Numbered from the stretch's first letter, positions 1 through 9,823 are shown. The stretch is 64,000 nt of DNA from Vittaforma corneae ATCC 50505 (GCF_000231115.1 NW_006889842.1:1-64000); one strand, 5' to 3'. Notes: a model not told the origin generated them from the letters alone. Made by a program: numbers and translations.

Positions 1-334
1 GGTCTAATTATCCGCAATTTTAGATTGCCATGTAATAGGTGATCCTTCGATTCACAAACAACTATTAACTTGAAAGCTTCTAAGGTTGTAGCTAAATGTT
101 AAAAAATAAAAAGGTGACCGTTGCTTAAGCCTTTACTTACTAACTTTATAAGATATATAAATAAACAAAACTTAGCTATTTGTATTATACAGAATACACT
201 TTTATCTTAGAATCACCAGTTTTATATAGAATGAAATTTACTGCGCAATCCCTATAGCTATTTCATATTGTCTTCCCTAATCTTTGCTTTGAAAATGAGA
301 ATACTTACTATATGCATCTTTCAAAAAATATCAG
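1..334. other. Left-edge non-coding stretch
   Basis: No open reading frame of convincing length or composition is seen on either strand. The stretch is AT-rich and ends in the initiator signal of the proteasome gene. A TTCGATT string near position 57 resembles a tRNA T-loop, but the flanking bases do not form a stem, so I do not call a tRNA. Confidence 0.5.
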
Positions 335-346
335 AAATTTTCACCC
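335..346 (+). promoter_or_regulatory. AAATTTT-CACCC initiator signal before the proteasome gene
   Basis: AAATTTTCACCC lies directly against the ATG at 347. The same string, with two more A's in front, precedes uS8 (20736-20749) and eS19 (38741-38754). AAATTT-like and CCC-like signals close to the start codon are known from microsporidian genes, so this is taken as the core promoter or initiator and supports the chosen start. Confidence 0.7.
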
Positions 347-1005
347 ATGAACGAGTATGAATCAAAACTTGGTGTATTTGCACCAGATGGCAGATTAATT
401 CAAGTAGAGTATGCACAAAATGCATCCAACCAAGGTGGAACAATTGTATTACAAGCACTTGAAAGCAAAATTGTTATATGCTATGAAATAAGAAATACAA
501 ACCCATTGATAATACCTATGTCTAAAATTCATACTATCGATCAGGACAGGAATATATACATGATCTTTAGTGGATTCAAAGCAGATTCATTAATAATCGC
601 CGATAAAGCTATCGATATTGTTTGTAATTATAAATATTCCACATCTGAAGATATTTCACTGCCAAGGCTTGCAAGAGACATAGCCAAGTACAACAAACTT
701 TTACGGTAAATCAAAAACTAAGACCTTTTGGACTTAGATCAGTTTTGTTTGGATTTGAAAAAGAAGTACCAAAAATATTTGTGATTGAGACAGATGGCAA
801 TTTTTCTGAATATTCAAGATGTGCACTTGGATTTAAGAATGAAGTATGCAATGAGTTTTTGACTACATCAAATAATGAAAATAGTGCATTTAGGACACTA
901 TCAGAAGTGGTACAGATGAATTATATTAAAGTTGACGGGTATATACTTGATCAAAATGGACTCATAAAGCTTTCGAAGCAACAAATCAAGGAGTTTATGG
1001 AATAA
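347..1005 (+). CDS. 20S proteasome alpha-type subunit, frameshifted
   Basis: Structural alpha subunit of the 20S proteasome core in cytosol and nucleus. The N-terminus carries the alpha signature (YESKLGVFAPDGRLIQVEYA). The middle has the SGFKADS segment and the second half has RPFGLRSVLFGFE. The gene is read in two frames: residues 1-120 stop at 707-709, while the continuation is open in the frame ending at 1005. Adding one base between about 692 and 700 gives one full-length subunit of about 220 residues, so a single base is missing, either in the organism or in the read. The tail (LIKLSKQQIKEFME) and overall spacing look most like alpha4 (Pre6/PSMA7), but I am not sure of the subtype. The start is fixed by the adjacent AAATTTTCACCC. 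Confidence 0.85.
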
Positions 1006-1217
1006 ATTTCAAGCTGAATGTTTCTAATATTTTGGCAATATTACCAAGTATTGTTAGACAAAGCTGGACATAAGATGTAATTTTATGATATTTGCACAAT
1101 AGTCAATTGTAACATAAAATTTTAAGCATTAGTTTATTTTATTGCCTTTAAAAGTAAATATTTACATAGTTTTTAATATGCTATTGTTTACGTTTCTAAA
1201 ACTCATTAGAGAGATTC

Positions 1218-1225
1218 TGAAACAA
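1218..1225 (+). promoter_or_regulatory. TGAAACA element upstream of lectin-like gene 1
   Basis: TGAAACAA ends 31 bases before the ATG at 1257. A half site GTTTC lies at 1192-1196 in the opposite orientation. It is one of seven occurrences found upstream of the secreted lectin-like genes. No CCC signal precedes this start. Confidence 0.45.
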
Positions 1226-1256
1226 TTTTTTATTTTGATTTACACAACACAATCAA

Positions 1257-2828
1257 ATGAAATTCTTACTGTGCATTATCATCGCAAAATCATTTGTCAT
1301 AGCGCCATATGAGATTAATGACTCATCTAAGAGTCAAGAGAGACTTACAAATGCCAATGAAATGGTTTTTAGCACAACAGGAACGCCACTGGATTTTACC
1401 ATAAAAAACATTTACACAAAACATGGAAAAAGAGTTGGAAAGGCATTGTATACGGAAAGTGGACGTTTTCTAAGTCTTGATGGAGATGAAATACATATGA
1501 CTCAACTCGTGCCTACCGAGGATAACGGTACTACCATTGATGAAAGAATAGATATAGGATTAAGTGATAATGATTTTGACGCTCTAAATACTTCAGTAGA
1601 TCTCTTAGAGCTTCATAACAAAATTTTTAATATTAGCAAACTGGGAAAATGTCTAGTAAGAAATTCGAATAAAAATCTGTCAGTTGGTTCATGCAAATCA
1701 AATCAAGCAAAATTTATATTAATTGAATCTGATAAAGATAGAAAGAAAAATGAAAAAACAATAAAATCAAAAGAAGAAGAAAAAGGTGGTAAAGATACAA
1801 GCACAAAAACAGATACTAATTCAAAGCCAACAAACACAGGAACGCCTGCAAATACGACTTTTATTGTTTTAAATGGCAAAAATACATCCGAACTCGACAG
1901 TATTCAATCGTTGATTTTAGGAAATAAAGCTCTACCATTACAAGTGAGAAGAGAACATACAGATTCCAAGCAAAGACATAAGAATTCGAAAAGAAGAAAA
2001 CCACACAGCTCACCTGATGAAGAAAGTACAGATTTAAAAAAAGAAAAGGTGGAATCGCGCAGCATGTCTGATGAGGAATATTCCCCGCAACTATCAGAAG
2101 ATAATGAAGTGTCAGACCCCGATGATAATAAATATAGAAGACGAAAAACAAGCAAAAAACCACAGTCAAGAAACATGGGTATAAATAAAAACTTACAAAC
2201 GAATGAAAATAATGTCAAATCACATCCACAACCTATAATTTTAGTTCCAGTGAATCAAACTCAACCGTCAGCTATTCAACCTTCACCCAATAGTCAAATC
2301 ATGCCGTCATCAGAAGGTATCATACAAAATCCATCATTCTATTCTCAGCCTTCAATGAGCCCAATACCAAATCAACCAACAATCAATCATACTCCTTCAT
2401 ATCCCCCGCAAACTGGTAGTGACTACAAAAAAGATCTTAACAATCTCAACAGTTATACAAGTCCTGCACCATCATATACATCTCCCTCACAAACCAGCTC
2501 ATTCGCACAGCAATTGCCATCTGCATCTCCACAACAGATAGGTAACAATCAGCAATATTCTAATTCTAATACACTACCTAACCAATATATTCAACAACTG
2601 TCTAGCTTTTTAGCTAATGGAATTCCAGTTATTCTTGGAAACAACCAATCTACACAAAGTCCTGGCACTCACAACACCATTCCAAGTTCTATTCCTCAAA
2701 CTGTACCTAACACTACAACACCTGGGGATACACAAATGCCTAAGCAACCAGATTACTCACAAAGCTTACCAATAGACATAAAAGGATTACAGCAGCAGTT
2801 GATGAATGTTTTAGGAATGGGGTCATAA
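1257..2828 (+). CDS. Secreted trefoil-lectin-like protein with Pro/Ser/Gln-rich tail
   Basis: A 523-residue secreted protein. The first 16 residues (MKFLLCIIIAKSFVIA) form a short signal peptide. Residues about 35-160 look like a ricin-B-type beta-trefoil, ending in the family signature GKCLVRNSNKNLSVGSC followed by AKFILIE at about 129-157. Residues 165-320 are Lys/Arg/Glu/Ser-rich with dibasic and tribasic clusters (SKRRK, YRRRK). The rest is Pro/Ser/Gln/Asn-rich, ending in a short hydrophobic segment. The family in microsporidia is linked to spore wall, polar tube and host contact; the exact role here is unknown. It has no toxin A-chain. It is first in a tandem array of related genes. The ATG at 1257 is the first in frame and gives a good signal peptide. 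Confidence 0.75.
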   Translation: MKFLLCIIIAKSFVIAPYEINDSSKSQERLTNANEMVFSTTGTPLDFTIKNIYTKHGKRVGKALYTESGRFLSLDGDEIHMTQLVPTEDNGTTIDERIDIGLSDNDFDALNTSVDLLELHNKIFNISKLGKCLVRNSNKNLSVGSCKSNQAKFILIESDKDRKKNEKTIKSKEEEKGGKDTSTKTDTNSKPTNTGTPANTTFIVLNGKNTSELDSIQSLILGNKALPLQVRREHTDSKQRHKNSKRRKPHSSPDEESTDLKKEKVESRSMSDEEYSPQLSEDNEVSDPDDNKYRRRKTSKKPQSRNMGINKNLQTNENNVKSHPQPIILVPVNQTQPSAIQPSPNSQIMPSSEGIIQNPSFYSQPSMSPIPNQPTINHTPSYPPQTGSDYKKDLNNLNSYTSPAPSYTSPSQTSSFAQQLPSASPQQIGNNQQYSNSNTLPNQYIQQLSSFLANGIPVILGNNQSTQSPGTHNTIPSSIPQTVPNTTTPGDTQMPKQPDYSQSLPIDIKGLQQQLMNVLGMGS

Positions 2829-2986
2829 CAAGTACAATAATCACTTACAACTCTAAGCATATACTTTTGCTTTAGATTAAGTATTCAAAATAAATTAAAC
2901 TCTTTTTAACAAGATATTAATTTGTACATTAATATTAAAAACAAGATACATTTTGCACAATGCTTTACTTGAATATTGTTTACTAG

Positions 2987-2993
2987 TGTTTCA
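2987..2993 (+). promoter_or_regulatory. TGTTTCA element upstream of lectin-like gene 2
   Basis: TGTTTCA lies 17 bases before the ATG at 3011, with TTGTTTAC slightly further upstream. It is a single half of the paired element seen at 4763-4784, 6551-6567 and 10098-10112. Confidence 0.35.
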
Positions 2994-3010
2994 CTGTGTT
3001 ATATCAAATC

Positions 3011-4616
3011 ATGAATGCAATAAAAACAATGAAATGCATGTGTCTTATATTCATTCTATTCCTCTTTATATCCAATTGCATATACCTGACAGACATAAAT
3101 GGCAATTTTATAAGCTTTGATCAAGAAAGGAATATATTATACGCCACTAAATCCAACTCAAGCCCACTTTCATTTCATTTTGTAAGAAAAAAAGACCCAA
3201 GCCATATAAATATTAGAAAGTGGATTTTATGGATAGACAAAGACAAAACACTTACGCTTGGAAGAGACAATGATAAAGTTATTTTAAAAAAAATTAGTAA
3301 AAATGAAAGCCCAGATTTATTTGAAATAATGAAATCAACAAATAACAAAGCAACCATAAAGTTTAGAAATAAAGATAAATGCATAGTATCACAAAATGGC
3401 TTGATAATAAAAATGGGTAGCTGCAAACACAGTAATAGTCAATTTTACAAAGTTAAGGAAATAGAACAACCTGATAAAGGAAAAGATACAGACCAAGGAA
3501 AAGTTAAATACATAGAGGAGGTTCTCATGGAATTTGGAAATGAAATTGCTAGGGCTTTGCCAGAGCTTGTTGAAGAGGAAGTAACCATACAGAATAATAC
3601 TTTGAAAAATAACTTGATAAATACAAACGAAACAGAAAAACCTTTAAAGGCTGAGAATGAAAAGAAAAAGCTTAAAAAAGAACTACACCCTCAAAAATCA
3701 CAATCAGATAATGCAGAACCTGGAAATAAAGACATAGAATATGTTAAAATTAGCAAAACGGAGGCACAGAAACTGTTAGAAATTGTAAACAGTCTTGCTC
3801 AGTTAGAACAGCAAAAAAGGACAGTACCAAATCCACAAATAAGTGCTCAACCATCCAACAGTGATCTTTCAACATTCCCACGGGTGGATTCTAAAAACGA
3901 CAAAACTTCGCCACTCAGCCCAATGGGAAACATTGCAACGCATCCTACACTTACGAATCCAACCAATGGGTCTTCAAATTATTCTTCGATGCCAAGCAAT
4001 CTTTTCAAAGCACAAAATGGTTTACAGCCATCCAATATTACAAATAATATGGGAAGTCCGTGGATGCATGATAACACTGGCATACACCCCTCTCAACCCA
4101 ACCCAAACATGACACAGTTTCCATATCCACCAGCAGGCCAACCAATTCCACATTATGCAAGTACAAATCCACCCACAGAATACTACACAAAGAACATAAA
4201 TAAAGAACGTATGAACTTGGATATAATACAGTTACTAATAGACAGTAAAGACCCCACACTTAGAAAGCTAGGATTGCAACTTGCGATCGATAGCTTAACG
4301 AAATCTGATTCAGGCACAGCATCACTAAATTCTGAATTGGCAACAAAGATCCTTTTACTGCTAAAATCAAATGAAAATAACAAAGAGAACGAGGAAAAGT
4401 CAAAAAAGGATACTGAAGTGGCTCTTTTAGAATATAGACTTGGCCAATTAGAGACTAATCGCCAAATACAACAAAATGACAAAATAAATGAAGCCAAAAA
4501 GAATAAAAAGGCAAGAAAAAAAGAGTGGAGGTGGTGGTTTGTTTGGCAGTCTTTCTAAACTTACACCACAAGGAATGGCGGCAGATGCTGCAATGAAGGC
4601 ATTAGGCGGAGACTGA
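3011..4616 (+). CDS. Secreted trefoil-lectin-like protein, frameshift near the C-terminus
   Basis: A paralogue of the preceding gene. It has a hydrophobic signal peptide (CMCLIFILFLFISNCIY) after a short basic start, then a trefoil-like domain ending in DKCIVSQNGLIIKMGSC plus SQFYKV at about 122-150. A Lys/Glu-rich linker, a Pro/Asn/Ser-rich region and a C-terminal helical, Lys-rich segment follow. The uninterrupted frame stops at 4558, but a run of seven A's at 4516-4522 precedes a second open frame that ends at 4616. Removing one A gives a tidy tail with GGGGLFGSLSK and MAADAAMKALGGD. The true C-terminus is therefore probably the Gly/Ala-rich one. The ATG at 3011 is preferred over an upstream GTG at 2996. 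Exact function unknown; likely spore wall or polar tube. Confidence 0.7.
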
Positions 4617-4762
4617 AAAGCCATTAAACATTGATAAAAATTAATTAAAAGTACTATTTATATATTTTAGCTGATAAAATTCCAGCAATATTAGTCTATA
4701 TTTATTAAAAACCAGTGTAATATTAAAAAAACAGTTATATAGTTTGTTTTTCTATGTAAACT

Positions 4763-4784
4763 TGAAACATGCAATAATGTTTCA
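4763..4784 (+). promoter_or_regulatory. TGAAACAT/ATGTTTCA inverted repeat upstream of lectin-like gene 3
   Basis: TGAAACAT (4763-4770) and ATGTTTCA (4777-4784) are perfect 8-base arms with a 6-base spacer, ending 28 bases before the ATG at 4813. It could be a dimeric regulator site. Confidence 0.5.
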
Positions 4785-4812
4785 TCAAATAAAAATAAAA
4801 CCAAAATAACAA

Positions 4813-6177
4813 ATGAAAGCAACGATGTTTATCCATCTAGCAATGGCATTGTGCTTAGTGGAAGTAGTGATACAGAAATATTCAAGAACTGGAAACGTTA
4901 AATATTTAAATCACGAGCTTAAATTTGTAAAAGGTGATCTAAACAATAAATCAATCTATTGGAGTTTAGATAGTAACCGTAAGAATGTTTATAGAATAAG
5001 GTTTGGAAGACACTACTTGGATGTATCTAGAAAAGGCGCAACATTAATTAAAAAGGATGGGGGAGAAGCCCTTGAAAAGTTCAGTGAAGAACAAAGATTA
5101 ACCGAAATTAAAAACTATTTGGATAAACAAAATACCGAAAACGAGCAGAAGACTAAACCCACAGATGAACAAGGAAGTGAAGAGCGAGAAGGTAACACTA
5201 CAATGGATTCTGACGTGAAGACTGGAACATCGACATCAAAACATGAAAATTCCGGGGCCAGTGGCACAGCATCAAAAATAGTACGTGATCCTATAATCGA
5301 AAAAAGTTCTAGACTGACAGATGGTTTTATTGATTCACTAACCCCAGAATTCCTAAGCCATTTGACAGAAAATGAAACGTATGAAATAAGCACAGCATTT
5401 GATAAGAACCAAACATCAACACTTAAGGAAAACAATGAGGATGATGATAAAAAAGAGATAGAAACAAACAAAAAACCAAAGATAGAAGTGATAAAATCAT
5501 CAAAAAACGTGAAAGAGTCAAATTTAGTTGATAAGAAAGAGTCAACCAAAACTGAAACAGCACAAAACACTAGCGGGAACCAATCAACGGGAGGAAGAAC
5601 ACGAAGAAATGGATTTGTTTTCGAATTGTTTCCAGTCTTTATGCATACACTTGATAAAAAAATTTTAATATTAGTTGGTGAAAAATGTTTAACACAAAGC
5701 TTAAAATTTGAAAAATGCAATTTCGATGATTATTGGAATCTTAGCGATGAGTTTTACTGGAACATTTTTAAAGTTGAGAACGTCAACTTCCTTGATGGTC
5801 TAAAAAAGATGATAGATGATAAAGCTAAAAACAATGATGATGTAAAACGCAATCAATTTGCAAAAACAGAAAATTGTCCAAATCCTTGTCCAGAAGGCGA
5901 TTGCCAGAGCGGTGACGAAGATGGTGATGAGTCAAAAAGTATAATGCATCCTGCTGATCAACCAATAAATCCTCAGTTTAATCCTAAGGCTGGGTCGTTA
6001 ATGCCAGCTATGGCTCATCCACCAATGGCTAATCCTATGATGGCATCAGGTAATATAGGAATGCGACAGTTGCCAGCTCAGCCCATCAATACACAGAATG
6101 TAGCACCTGCCAGTAACCAAATAACTTTGACTAAAGAGCTGATGGACAAATTACTTGAGGCTGCTAGGGAGAGGTAG
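4813..6177 (+). CDS. Secreted trefoil-lectin-like protein with an inserted disordered region
   Basis: A 454-residue secreted protein with a signal peptide (residues 1-21). Residues 22-95 (YLNHELKFVKGDL, then FGRHYLDVSRKG) look like the first part of a trefoil. About 150 residues of Lys/Glu/Thr/Ser-rich, probably disordered sequence follow. A second folded part (FVFELFPVFMHTLDKKIL) carries the family signature GEKCLTQSLKFEKC plus FYWNIFKV at about 288-318. A TGGRTRRN dibasic site sits exactly where the second folded part begins. The tail has a small Cys cluster (CPNPCPEGDC) and Met/Pro-rich repeats. The trefoil thus seems split by the insert. It lies 197 bases after the previous family member, on the same strand. 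Role inferred as spore or host-contact protein. Confidence 0.7.
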   Translation: MKATMFIHLAMALCLVEVVIQKYSRTGNVKYLNHELKFVKGDLNNKSIYWSLDSNRKNVYRIRFGRHYLDVSRKGATLIKKDGGEALEKFSEEQRLTEIKNYLDKQNTENEQKTKPTDEQGSEEREGNTTMDSDVKTGTSTSKHENSGASGTASKIVRDPIIEKSSRLTDGFIDSLTPEFLSHLTENETYEISTAFDKNQTSTLKENNEDDDKKEIETNKKPKIEVIKSSKNVKESNLVDKKESTKTETAQNTSGNQSTGGRTRRNGFVFELFPVFMHTLDKKILILVGEKCLTQSLKFEKCNFDDYWNLSDEFYWNIFKVENVNFLDGLKKMIDDKAKNNDDVKRNQFAKTENCPNPCPEGDCQSGDEDGDESKSIMHPADQPINPQFNPKAGSLMPAMAHPPMANPMMASGNIGMRQLPAQPINTQNVAPASNQITLTKELMDKLLEAARER

Positions 6178-6610
6178 TAAAAATATACAATAAACAAATA
6201 TACTTTTTCATAGATGAATAAAATTTTATTTAATTAGTGTTGATTTTTTAAATTTCTATCATCAAGTGTTCATTTGTGTATTTATTACGCCTTTACATTA
6301 TCAATCTGTCATATTTTAAGATTAAAATTTACGTAACAACAGCACATAGCCTAATTGATCAAAAATTACATAATAATCAGAAATTATACTAAAATACGGT
6401 ATTTAACCGTTAAATATAAGTTTACAAGTATTATTTATAATATTAATATTTTTATAACAGTATTATTCAAAATTTGATGCTTCAAACCGTTTCGAACCTT
6501 TTATAAAGTAACCACAAATTTAAATTGGCAATAAATTATCAGAAACGGTATGTTTCAAAATGAAACATGTTTGAAAATAATATTTAAAAAGAAATCTCAT
6601 TTTATGTGAA
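6178..6610. other. Intergenic region between lectin-like genes 3 and 4
   Basis: No coding frame is seen. It is very AT-rich, with AT-only stretches near 6430-6460, and contains CGTTTCGAACC near 6489 and the paired TGTTTCA/TGAAACA element at 6551-6567. Confidence 0.5.
6551..6567 (+). promoter_or_regulatory. TGTTTCA/TGAAACA inverted repeat upstream of lectin-like gene 4
   Basis: TGTTTCA (6551-6557) and TGAAACA (6561-6567) form perfect 7-base arms with a 3-base spacer. GAAAC at 6542-6546 and ATGTTTGAAA at 6567-6576 extend the cluster. It ends 43 bases before the ATG at 6611. Confidence 0.5.
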
Positions 6611-8596
6611 ATGCTTTTTATGCTTTTTACAAGCCTGGCGTTTACATTGAATCGTGAAAAAGACAGCTACGATTTCTTTATTTATACATCAGAATCAGGC
6701 AACCGAAAAGGTGTAGAACTAAAAAATGGTGAATATGGTATTGGCAATGATCCAACAATGTTCAAGCTTGTCTATGAAGATAGCCAGTTTTANATTAAGC
6801 CAACAAAGGATGAAAATTCATATCTTACACTCAAAGGCCATGGGCTGGTACTAACTGAGCAAAAGAAGCCTTGGACAATAGCAAGGAATCGAAACATTTC
6901 AGATAGTACGGGAAACAACCATTATCAACTTAAATCAGGTGATATTTGTTTATCTAAACGTGGAAGTATCTTGAGTGGTGTTAACTGTGCTATTACGGAT
7001 GAAAACCAGTTGTTCTTCTTCGTAGCTCCTGCGAATGGCGAGAACGAGCGAAATCTCAAAAAAGTACTCGAGAAAGTGGTTGAGGTCAATTTAATAAAAG
7101 ATAGTAAAATGAAAAAAGCAAAAGTAGATGATGGCAAGGAGAACATTGATGTCGTTCATGTTTTTCTTAAGCAGGCTGTTAAGACAGAAACAAAGACAAT
7201 TATTCAGCAGGCAGCACCTGATAAACATGAAATTAAAAAAGATCTTAACCGTTCTGCCATTACCCCTCGTGTATCACGCAGAAGTATAAAGCATGGAAGC
7301 AGAAGATTACGCCCTAAATTAGCTCCACGTCGTAGGAAAACCAGACCTGCCAAAAATAAGAATAAAAAGACAAGATCTGGCACAAAGAAACCAACCATCA
7401 AAGCTGATGCTAAATTGGAAATTCCATCAGAAATAGTTGAAGAAAAGATAAATGAAATGGAAGAAGATGATAAACAAGAACTTGATGCATCCGAGTTCGA
7501 TTCAGATGATGGTATATATGACAGTCAAGATGCAAGAGAAGATTATAACGAAGACGAGTATGAGGATGGTAAAGATACTTATGAAGGAGAGGAAGATGAG
7601 AACAATTACGATTACCAAGAACCAATTGATGCCAATGATAAAACGAGATATGACAGAGGGTCAAATAAGAAGTCTAAATATGATCGCAGGGCAGGCCAGA
7701 AGTATTCAGAGGAACCATACTTGGACGAACGACCAAGATCAAGAAAGGATTATCGATCTAGGGAAAGAGACTATCCGTATGATAAAGAATATCGATCTAA
7801 GAGAAGCTCTAAACAAAGAGATTATGAAAACGATAGATCAAATGCCCGTGATCTATCATCTCCTGCCAATATCGGCGATTCTTTATCAGATGCAAAAAAT
7901 TTTAAGCTTTTAAAAGACTTTGATTATAAAGACACTTCTGGAAGAGGTAATAATGATGAAATTAATGATTACATGGATCGCTTGAAAAATCTTACATCCT
8001 CGGAATCTCAACAACCAATGTATGATCAGAGACGTCCATCCGATAAGCAATCGAGAAGAGATACTATGTATGATAGTCCCAATATTCAACAAAAAGGAAA
8101 TATGTACGATCAGCAAAAAAACGATAAGTTTGATCAACTAAAAGATGATAGATACAATCGAGATGGGTCTTCCAACATGCAATCAAGAGGTAATAGATAT
8201 AACCAGGACATCCCATATGACAACATGCAAACAGAAAATGGACGTAGTACTAGGCCTCCTACAGATGAAGAAAGAGAGCGACTAAGAAGAAGGGGTTTGG
8301 AAGTAGTAGAGAAAGTCATAGTTCAAGGTAAAGTTGATGGTGTGTCAGGGGATAACTTGAAGAATTTGAATGTCCAAGGACAGCAACAAAAGAACGCCAA
8401 ATTTGCCTCATCAACTGTTTATGAAACTATTGCTAAGCGTAACTTGCAGAATCAGGAATTTATGAACTCTTCTAATATGAACCCATCTGTCCAGCCTCCA
8501 AGTGGTATTCCACCGGCCTATAACAATCAGCCACAAAATCCTTATGCACGACCGGGCATTAATCAAGGTCCAATGAATCCACCGTTATACAAATAA
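6611..8596 (+). CDS. Secreted trefoil-lectin-like protein with long charged, Tyr-rich tail
   Basis: A 661-residue protein with a very short N-terminal signal (MLFMLFTSLAFTL). Residues 15-145 form a trefoil-like domain (SYLTLKGHGLVLTEQ, then GDICLSKRGSILSGVNC plus NQLFFFV). The tail is strongly segmented. Residues 215-260 are very basic (SRRSIKHGSRRLRP, PRRRKTRP). Residues 275-345 are very acidic. The next part is Tyr/Asp/Arg-rich with repeated YD, MYDQ and RYN units, and the end is Asn/Pro/Gln-rich. One base at 6793 is undetermined and leaves residue 61 unknown. The charge-patterned tail suits a structural coat or polar-tube matrix protein, which is inference. It is convergent with the next gene, 73 bases apart. 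Confidence 0.7.
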   Translation: MLFMLFTSLAFTLNREKDSYDFFIYTSESGNRKGVELKNGEYGIGNDPTMFKLVYEDSQFXIKPTKDENSYLTLKGHGLVLTEQKKPWTIARNRNISDSTGNNHYQLKSGDICLSKRGSILSGVNCAITDENQLFFFVAPANGENERNLKKVLEKVVEVNLIKDSKMKKAKVDDGKENIDVVHVFLKQAVKTETKTIIQQAAPDKHEIKKDLNRSAITPRVSRRSIKHGSRRLRPKLAPRRRKTRPAKNKNKKTRSGTKKPTIKADAKLEIPSEIVEEKINEMEEDDKQELDASEFDSDDGIYDSQDAREDYNEDEYEDGKDTYEGEEDENNYDYQEPIDANDKTRYDRGSNKKSKYDRRAGQKYSEEPYLDERPRSRKDYRSRERDYPYDKEYRSKRSSKQRDYENDRSNARDLSSPANIGDSLSDAKNFKLLKDFDYKDTSGRGNNDEINDYMDRLKNLTSSESQQPMYDQRRPSDKQSRRDTMYDSPNIQQKGNMYDQQKNDKFDQLKDDRYNRDGSSNMQSRGNRYNQDIPYDNMQTENGRSTRPPTDEERERLRRRGLEVVEKVIVQGKVDGVSGDNLKNLNVQGQQQKNAKFASSTVYETIAKRNLQNQEFMNSSNMNPSVQPPSGIPPAYNNQPQNPYARPGINQGPMNPPLYK

Positions 8597-8669
8597 TGAG
8601 TGATTAAATCATTAAGTTAATAAGTTTAATAATATAACGTAAATTAAATGACAGATGGACATTAAAACT

Positions 8670-9272
8670 TTATTTGATAATCTCATTGAGGGATTTTTCA
8701 TCAATCATGTCAATCATTCTTTTCAGGTTTTCTTCATTTTTATCTTCTAGAGTTGTATTAAGTCCAAGATAGCCTCTTACCTGATCTTCTGTAAAGGCAC
8801 CCCACAGTTGTGACTCAGTATTGTTGCATTCATTGAATTTAGCAATGATTGCGTCTTTATTGTAACTTTCAACAGCATCTAAACACTCCATTCCACTGAC
8901 AATCTGGAATGTTCTTGGATATTTTGTTCCAGCCTTAATAATATAAATATTTGGATCATGACTGTTGTTGGTAAATGGCTTATACTTGATTGTGTCAAAA
9001 TGTCGAAATGATCTTAAACCGTCCAACGTTTTAAAAACAACACCACCACTCCACGCTTCCTGTAGAGTGAAAATTTGACTGTTCAACATATCTTTGCTTA
9101 AAATTTTGATTTCGAGCATCTTATACTCCTTATGAATCAGGTCGGCCTTTGAGATCGTCAGTACCTTACTGGGATAGGCCTGGTTGGCTAGTGCAACTCG
9201 AATGTCTTTGAGGCGTAGGGGAAGAAAACCGAAAATTAAAGTGAAATACAAAATTAACATTGTGTTTTTCAT
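8670..9272 (-). CDS. Small secreted trefoil-lectin-like protein
   Basis: A 200-residue protein with a signal peptide (MKNTMLILYFTLIFGFLPLRL) and little beyond one beta-trefoil, with no disordered tail. The third repeat is clear: MECLDAVESYNKDAIIAKFNEC followed by SQLWGAF at about 125-158, which is close to the QxW motif of ricin-B-type lectins. The C-terminus is a short helical segment. It is the minimal member of the cluster and the only one on the minus strand. The ATG at 9272 is the first in frame. Carbohydrate binding is plausible from the fold but not shown. Confidence 0.75.
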   Translation of the reverse strand: MKNTMLILYFTLIFGFLPLRLKDIRVALANQAYPSKVLTISKADLIHKEYKMLEIKILSKDMLNSQIFTLQEAWSGGVVFKTLDGLRSFRHFDTIKYKPFTNNSHDPNIYIIKAGTKYPRTFQIVSGMECLDAVESYNKDAIIAKFNECNNTESQLWGAFTEDQVRGYLGLNTTLEDKNEENLKRMIDMIDEKSLNEIIK

Positions 9273-9354
9273 TTCTGTTTCGTTTAAGTGTTTTCAATGT
9301 TTTATCTGTCAGTTGCAGGGATGCTTGCAAATATTAAAGACTGCCTAATATTTA

Positions 9355-9361
9355 TGAAACA
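9355..9361 (-). promoter_or_regulatory. TGAAACA element upstream of the minus-strand lectin-like gene
   Basis: It reads TGTTTCA on the coding strand, 82 bases upstream of the start at 9272. A near match (CGAAACA) lies within 15 bases of the start codon. Confidence 0.35.
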
Positions 9362-9556
9362 AATAGACCAGAGTTACAAAATTCAACACTAAACAAGACT
9401 AAAATGCCTCAGTCTCGCACTAAGACTGAAAAAAGCAATCATTGAGGACATTTACTGTGAAGATTTCCATTTTTTATTGTAAATAAATGTGCATAGAAAC
9501 ACACTTTTAAATGCTAAATGAAGACACAAAATAGCATGCTCAGCAAAACCAACCAT

Positions 9557-9823
9557 TTATTTTTCTAAAGTCTTAATGAGTGCATTAAACGTTTGTCCTG
9601 CCACACTTACTGGACTGTAAGCAGCACCTGCAAATTTCTGCTTGCAGCTTCTGCACTTCCAAATACCAACACAAGTTCTTTTAACACCAAGCTTTCCACA
9701 TGACTGACAAACATACTTACGGTGCTGTGATTCCTCTATAGTCTTCATTCTCTTTCTTAGTGTTGCACCATACCTTGCACCGTATTTTCCTGTTATTCCA
9801 AGCTTTTTTGTTCCTCTCGACAT
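9557..9823 (-). CDS. RPL43: 60S ribosomal protein eL43 (L37A)
   Basis: An 88-residue large-subunit ribosomal protein. It matches the family over its whole length: [19 protein letters not shown] at the N-terminus, a zinc ribbon CQSCGKLGV with [12 protein letters not shown] (four Cys), and an Ala-rich helical tail. The frame is open for 25 more codons upstream, but the start is set at 9823, where the family N-terminus begins and where a CCC signal (CCCTTCCCAAGA then ATG) precedes it. No intron is needed. Confidence 0.95.
   Translation of the reverse strand: MSRGTKKLGITGKYGARYGATLRKRMKTIEESQHRKYVCQSCGKLGVKRTCVGIWKCRSCKQKFAGAAYSPVSVAGQTFNALIKTLEK

Noticed and set aside
40..70. tRNA-like TTCGATT string
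   Set aside because: The bases around the loop do not pair as a T-stem, and no D-arm or acceptor stem could be found.
5115..5720. 201-codon minus-strand frame inside a lectin-like gene
   Set aside because: It is the complement of a Lys/Glu/Asp-rich coding region, giving a Phe/Ser-rich product with no family and no start signal.
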